Positions 6,206-7,518 of a DNA stretch of 7,518 nucleotides are shown here, one piece after another. The position numbers were made by a program, and so were the translations under genes. A model generated the notes under the pieces. It worked only from the letters and a program-made list of their open reading frames with translations. It had not been told where the DNA came from and made no database searches. The stretch covers positions 1 through 7,518 of the forward strand of contig CAZESH010000221.1 of assembly GCA_964514665.1 (NCBI GenBank), given 5' to 3'. Each line of letters opens with the position of its first letter. The stretch's first letter is position 1. This DNA comes from CAZESH01 sp964514665. GTDB lineage: Bacteria; Bacillota; Bacilli; Paenibacillales; KCTC-25726.

Positions 6206-6847
6206 ATGGCGGAGAAATTACGGTATGTGGCGATCGGGGATTCCCTTACGGCAGGATACGGCGCAAAGCCGGATGAGACCTTTGTTCATCATTTTTGCTG
6301 TGCGATTCAAGAAAAGATGCGGGAGCAGCCGGAAGTGGTCAATGCAGGAGTAGTTGGCGCGACAACACCGGAGATGATCCGCTTGATCGAGGAGAATTTG
6401 CTGCTGCGCAAGCAAATCCGCAGCGCGAACCTGATCTCTTTGACAGCCGGAGGCAACGATCTCCTGCTGGCGGCCAAAGCGTACTTGTTCGAGGGCAACG
6501 CGATTTCCCTTAAGCATGCGTTAAAGCAATTTCAGATCAACTATGACCGTTTAATCCGCAGCGTCCGCGATTTGAAGGAAAGCGCGGAAAATGCGGATGT
6601 TTCCTATACGCTGCTGCTGATCGGTTTGTATAACCCGATTCCGGAATTGGAGGAATCCGCTTTCTGGGTCCAAGCGTTTAACAAGCAAATGGAAAAGCAC
6701 GCAAACGGTCATATCCGCTTCATCAATCTGTATGACCGTTTTTCCGGCAGAGAAGAGGAGTTTTTATACGAGGACCGCATCCATCCCAATGCACACGGAT
6801 ATCGTGTTATTGCCAGTAGCTTGGAGCAATGTGGATTACCCTTGTAG
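6206..6847 (+). CDS. GDSL/SGNH-type esterase or lipase, cytosolic
   Basis: This 213-aa SGNH hydrolase shows all four family blocks. GDSL (11-14) carries the nucleophile Ser13. NAGVVGATT (46-54) carries the oxyanion Gly51. GGND (82-85) carries Asn84. DRIHPN (190-195) carries the Asp190/His193 pair. Enzymes of this fold cleave esters of many kinds, including lysophospholipid, acyl-thioester and acetyl-sugar substrates; the substrate is not readable here. No signal peptide or lipobox precedes the GDSL block, which starts at residue 11, so it should be cytosolic, unlike secreted relatives. A run of G (6194-6199) forms the RBS, six bases before the ATG. It lies 96 bases after the 113-aa gene and 84 bases before the MarR gene, which has its own promoter. 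Confidence 0.92.
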   Translation: MAEKLRYVAIGDSLTAGYGAKPDETFVHHFCCAIQEKMREQPEVVNAGVVGATTPEMIRLIEENLLLRKQIRSANLISLTAGGNDLLLAAKAYLFEGNAISLKHALKQFQINYDRLIRSVRDLKESAENADVSYTLLLIGLYNPIPELEESAFWVQAFNKQMEKHANGHIRFINLYDRFSGREEEFLYEDRIHPNAHGYRVIASSLEQCGLPL

Positions 6848-6851
6848 CCAG

Positions 6852-6880
6852 TTGATTTCATATCGGTATACAACTATAAT
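6852..6880 (+). promoter_or_regulatory. Promoter of the marR-type/MMPL operon
   Basis: TTGATT (6852-6857, 4 of 6 matches) and TATAAT (6875-6880, 6 of 6) are separated by exactly 17 bases, a near-ideal sigma-A promoter. The predicted start is near 6887, about 45 bases before the regulator's ATG. It begins five bases after the esterase stop codon. Confidence 0.75.
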
Positions 6881-6885
6881 TAGAT

Positions 6886-6902
6886 CGTTGAATTGTTCAA
6901 CG
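6886..6902. promoter_or_regulatory. Candidate MarR operator over the transcription start
   Basis: CGTTGAA (6886-6892) and TTCAACG (6896-6902) are perfect arms around TTG. The 17-base dyad covers the predicted transcription start of the promoter just upstream and precedes a MarR-family gene. This is the usual place and size for an autoregulatory MarR site; binding by this protein is inferred. Confidence 0.55.
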
Positions 6903-6931
6903 GTTTAATTATTTTTTTTGGAGGCGGCTTC

Positions 6932-7390
6932 ATGGACAAAGATTACCTGGACAGATTGATCCGCCGGTATACGGAGGTTTATTTTTATGCCACGCGGCGT
7001 ATTTCTTCCGTGATGAAGGAAGAAGTTCTTGCGGATATTACAACGGATCAATATTACGTGCTGCGCTTTATTTACCAAAATGATCCCTGTACCTCTTCAC
7101 GGCTTGCCGAGCAATTTGAAGTCAACCGCAGCGCGATTACCGCGATGACGAACCGTTTTACGGACAAAGGATACATACGCCGTATCGCCGATCCCGACGA
7201 TCGCCGGGTGATCATGCTGTCTGTCACCGAGGAAGGAAAAAGGGTTGTGGAAAACGGGGAGGAAAAGATCAGAAAATTTGTCGAATCGTACATGCAGGAA
7301 TTGGACAAGGATGAGATTGAACAATTTATCGGGATTTATGAAAAGGTGGCCGAAGCCATGAGGAATCGATTAGGAGGAAAAGAGACGTGA
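6932..7390 (+). CDS. MarR-family transcriptional regulator
   Basis: This 152-aa winged-helix regulator of the MarR family probably acts as a dimer that represses its own operon until a ligand releases it. A dimerisation helix lies at about 5-30. The wHTH follows with helices at about 38-62, a recognition helix around NRSAITAMTNRFTDKG (65-80), and the wing with DPDDRRVIMLSVTEEG (87-102), the family's DxRxxxLxLT-like signature. The C-terminal helices (about 103-147) complete the dimer interface. I chose ATG 6932, seven bases after GGAGG (6920-6924); a TTG at 6893 is in frame but lies within the operator dyad and would enclose the RBS. Its stop overlaps the next gene's GTG by four bases (GTGA), implying translational coupling with an efflux-type membrane protein. 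The single Cys53 gives no clear case for redox sensing. Confidence 0.93.
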   Translation: MDKDYLDRLIRRYTEVYFYATRRISSVMKEEVLADITTDQYYVLRFIYQNDPCTSSRLAEQFEVNRSAITAMTNRFTDKGYIRRIADPDDRRVIMLSVTEEGKRVVENGEEKIRKFVESYMQELDKDEIEQFIGIYEKVAEAMRNRLGGKET

Positions 7391-7518
7391 ACATACTGTT
7401 GAAATATCGTTGGCTGATCATCATGCTGTGGATCGGCGCTTTGGCCGCGCTGAAGCTGTTTGCTCCAGATATGGGACAGCTGGTACGAGAGCAAGGGCAG
7501 TTTCGCATTCCCGCCGGC
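7387..7518 (+). CDS. MMPL/RND-family membrane protein, N-terminal fragment (cut by window end)
   Basis: GTG 7387 opens a frame that runs 44 codons to the window edge without a stop. AGGAGGA (7372-7378) is a strong RBS eight bases before it, and the start overlaps the MarR stop (GTGA). The visible N-terminus has a short basic tip (LLKYR), one long hydrophobic helix (about residues 9-24) and then APDMGQLVREQGQFRIPAG, as in the first TM and start of the large outer loop of MMPL-type transporters. In Bacillus-type genomes a MarR gene followed by an MMPL gene is a known pair (ydgG-ydgH). Such proteins export lipids, drugs or other hydrophobic compounds. Most of the protein lies outside the window, so the family call rests on the N-terminus and the neighbour. 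Confidence 0.65.
   Translation, partial: MNILLKYRWLIIMLWIGALAALKLFAPDMGQLVREQGQFRIPAG

Noticed and set aside
6886..6919. Dyad 6886-6902 plus a run of eight T (6912-6919) read as a terminator for the esterase gene
   Set aside because: The T run starts nine bases after the 7-bp stem and directly precedes the MarR RBS, and the dyad coincides with the start site of a strong promoter, so an operator fits better.

Overview
The window is ordinary-looking bacterial chromosome, moderate in GC, with every supported gene on the + strand. Strong GGAGG-type ribosome binding sites, GTG starts, translational-coupling overlaps and a Bacillus-like Fur box point to a low-to-mid GC Bacillota. The protein set and style suggest Bacillales, probably Paenibacillaceae; that rank is an impression and not a proof.

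Layout. (1) 1-166: the end of a probable terminator from an upstream gene, a perfect 13-bp dyad of unknown role, a promoter with a consensus -10, and a strong Fur box. (2) 167-2642: a compact ferrous-iron uptake operon of feoA, feoB (4-base ATGA overlap) and a 47-aa FeoB-associated Cys-rich membrane protein that is too short for most ORF filters. It is closed by a 15-bp terminator hairpin. (3) 2643-5674: three closely spaced genes for a cytosolic glycerophosphodiester phosphodiesterase, a NAPE-PLD-like metallo-beta-lactamase-fold hydrolase and a GPH/MFS_2-type 12-TM transporter. (4) 5768-6847: a 113-aa protein I do not recognise and a cytosolic GDSL/SGNH esterase, each with its own good RBS. 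(5) 6852-7518: a MarR-family regulator with a near-ideal promoter and a dyad over the start site, translationally coupled to an MMPL-type membrane protein cut by the window end.

How the genes work together. FeoA, FeoB and the Cys-rich protein import Fe2+, and Fur should shut the operon when iron is sufficient. MarR and MMPL form a typical regulator/exporter pair. Genes 2643-6847 include two phosphodiesterase-type hydrolases that fit phospholipid head-group chemistry, a transporter in the superfamily branch that also holds lysolipid carriers, and a lipase/esterase-like enzyme. A lipid or glycerophosphodiester salvage role is possible but is inference only.

The most unusual local structures are four. 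The feo terminator's 3' arm is also the Shine-Dalgarno of the next gene. A 13-bp dyad lies just upstream of the feo promoter. The transporter has Asn where MelB has its two cation-site Asp residues. The MarR operator candidate sits on the transcription start. I see no mobile element, CRISPR array, tRNA or rRNA, and no clear undescribed defence or other novel system.
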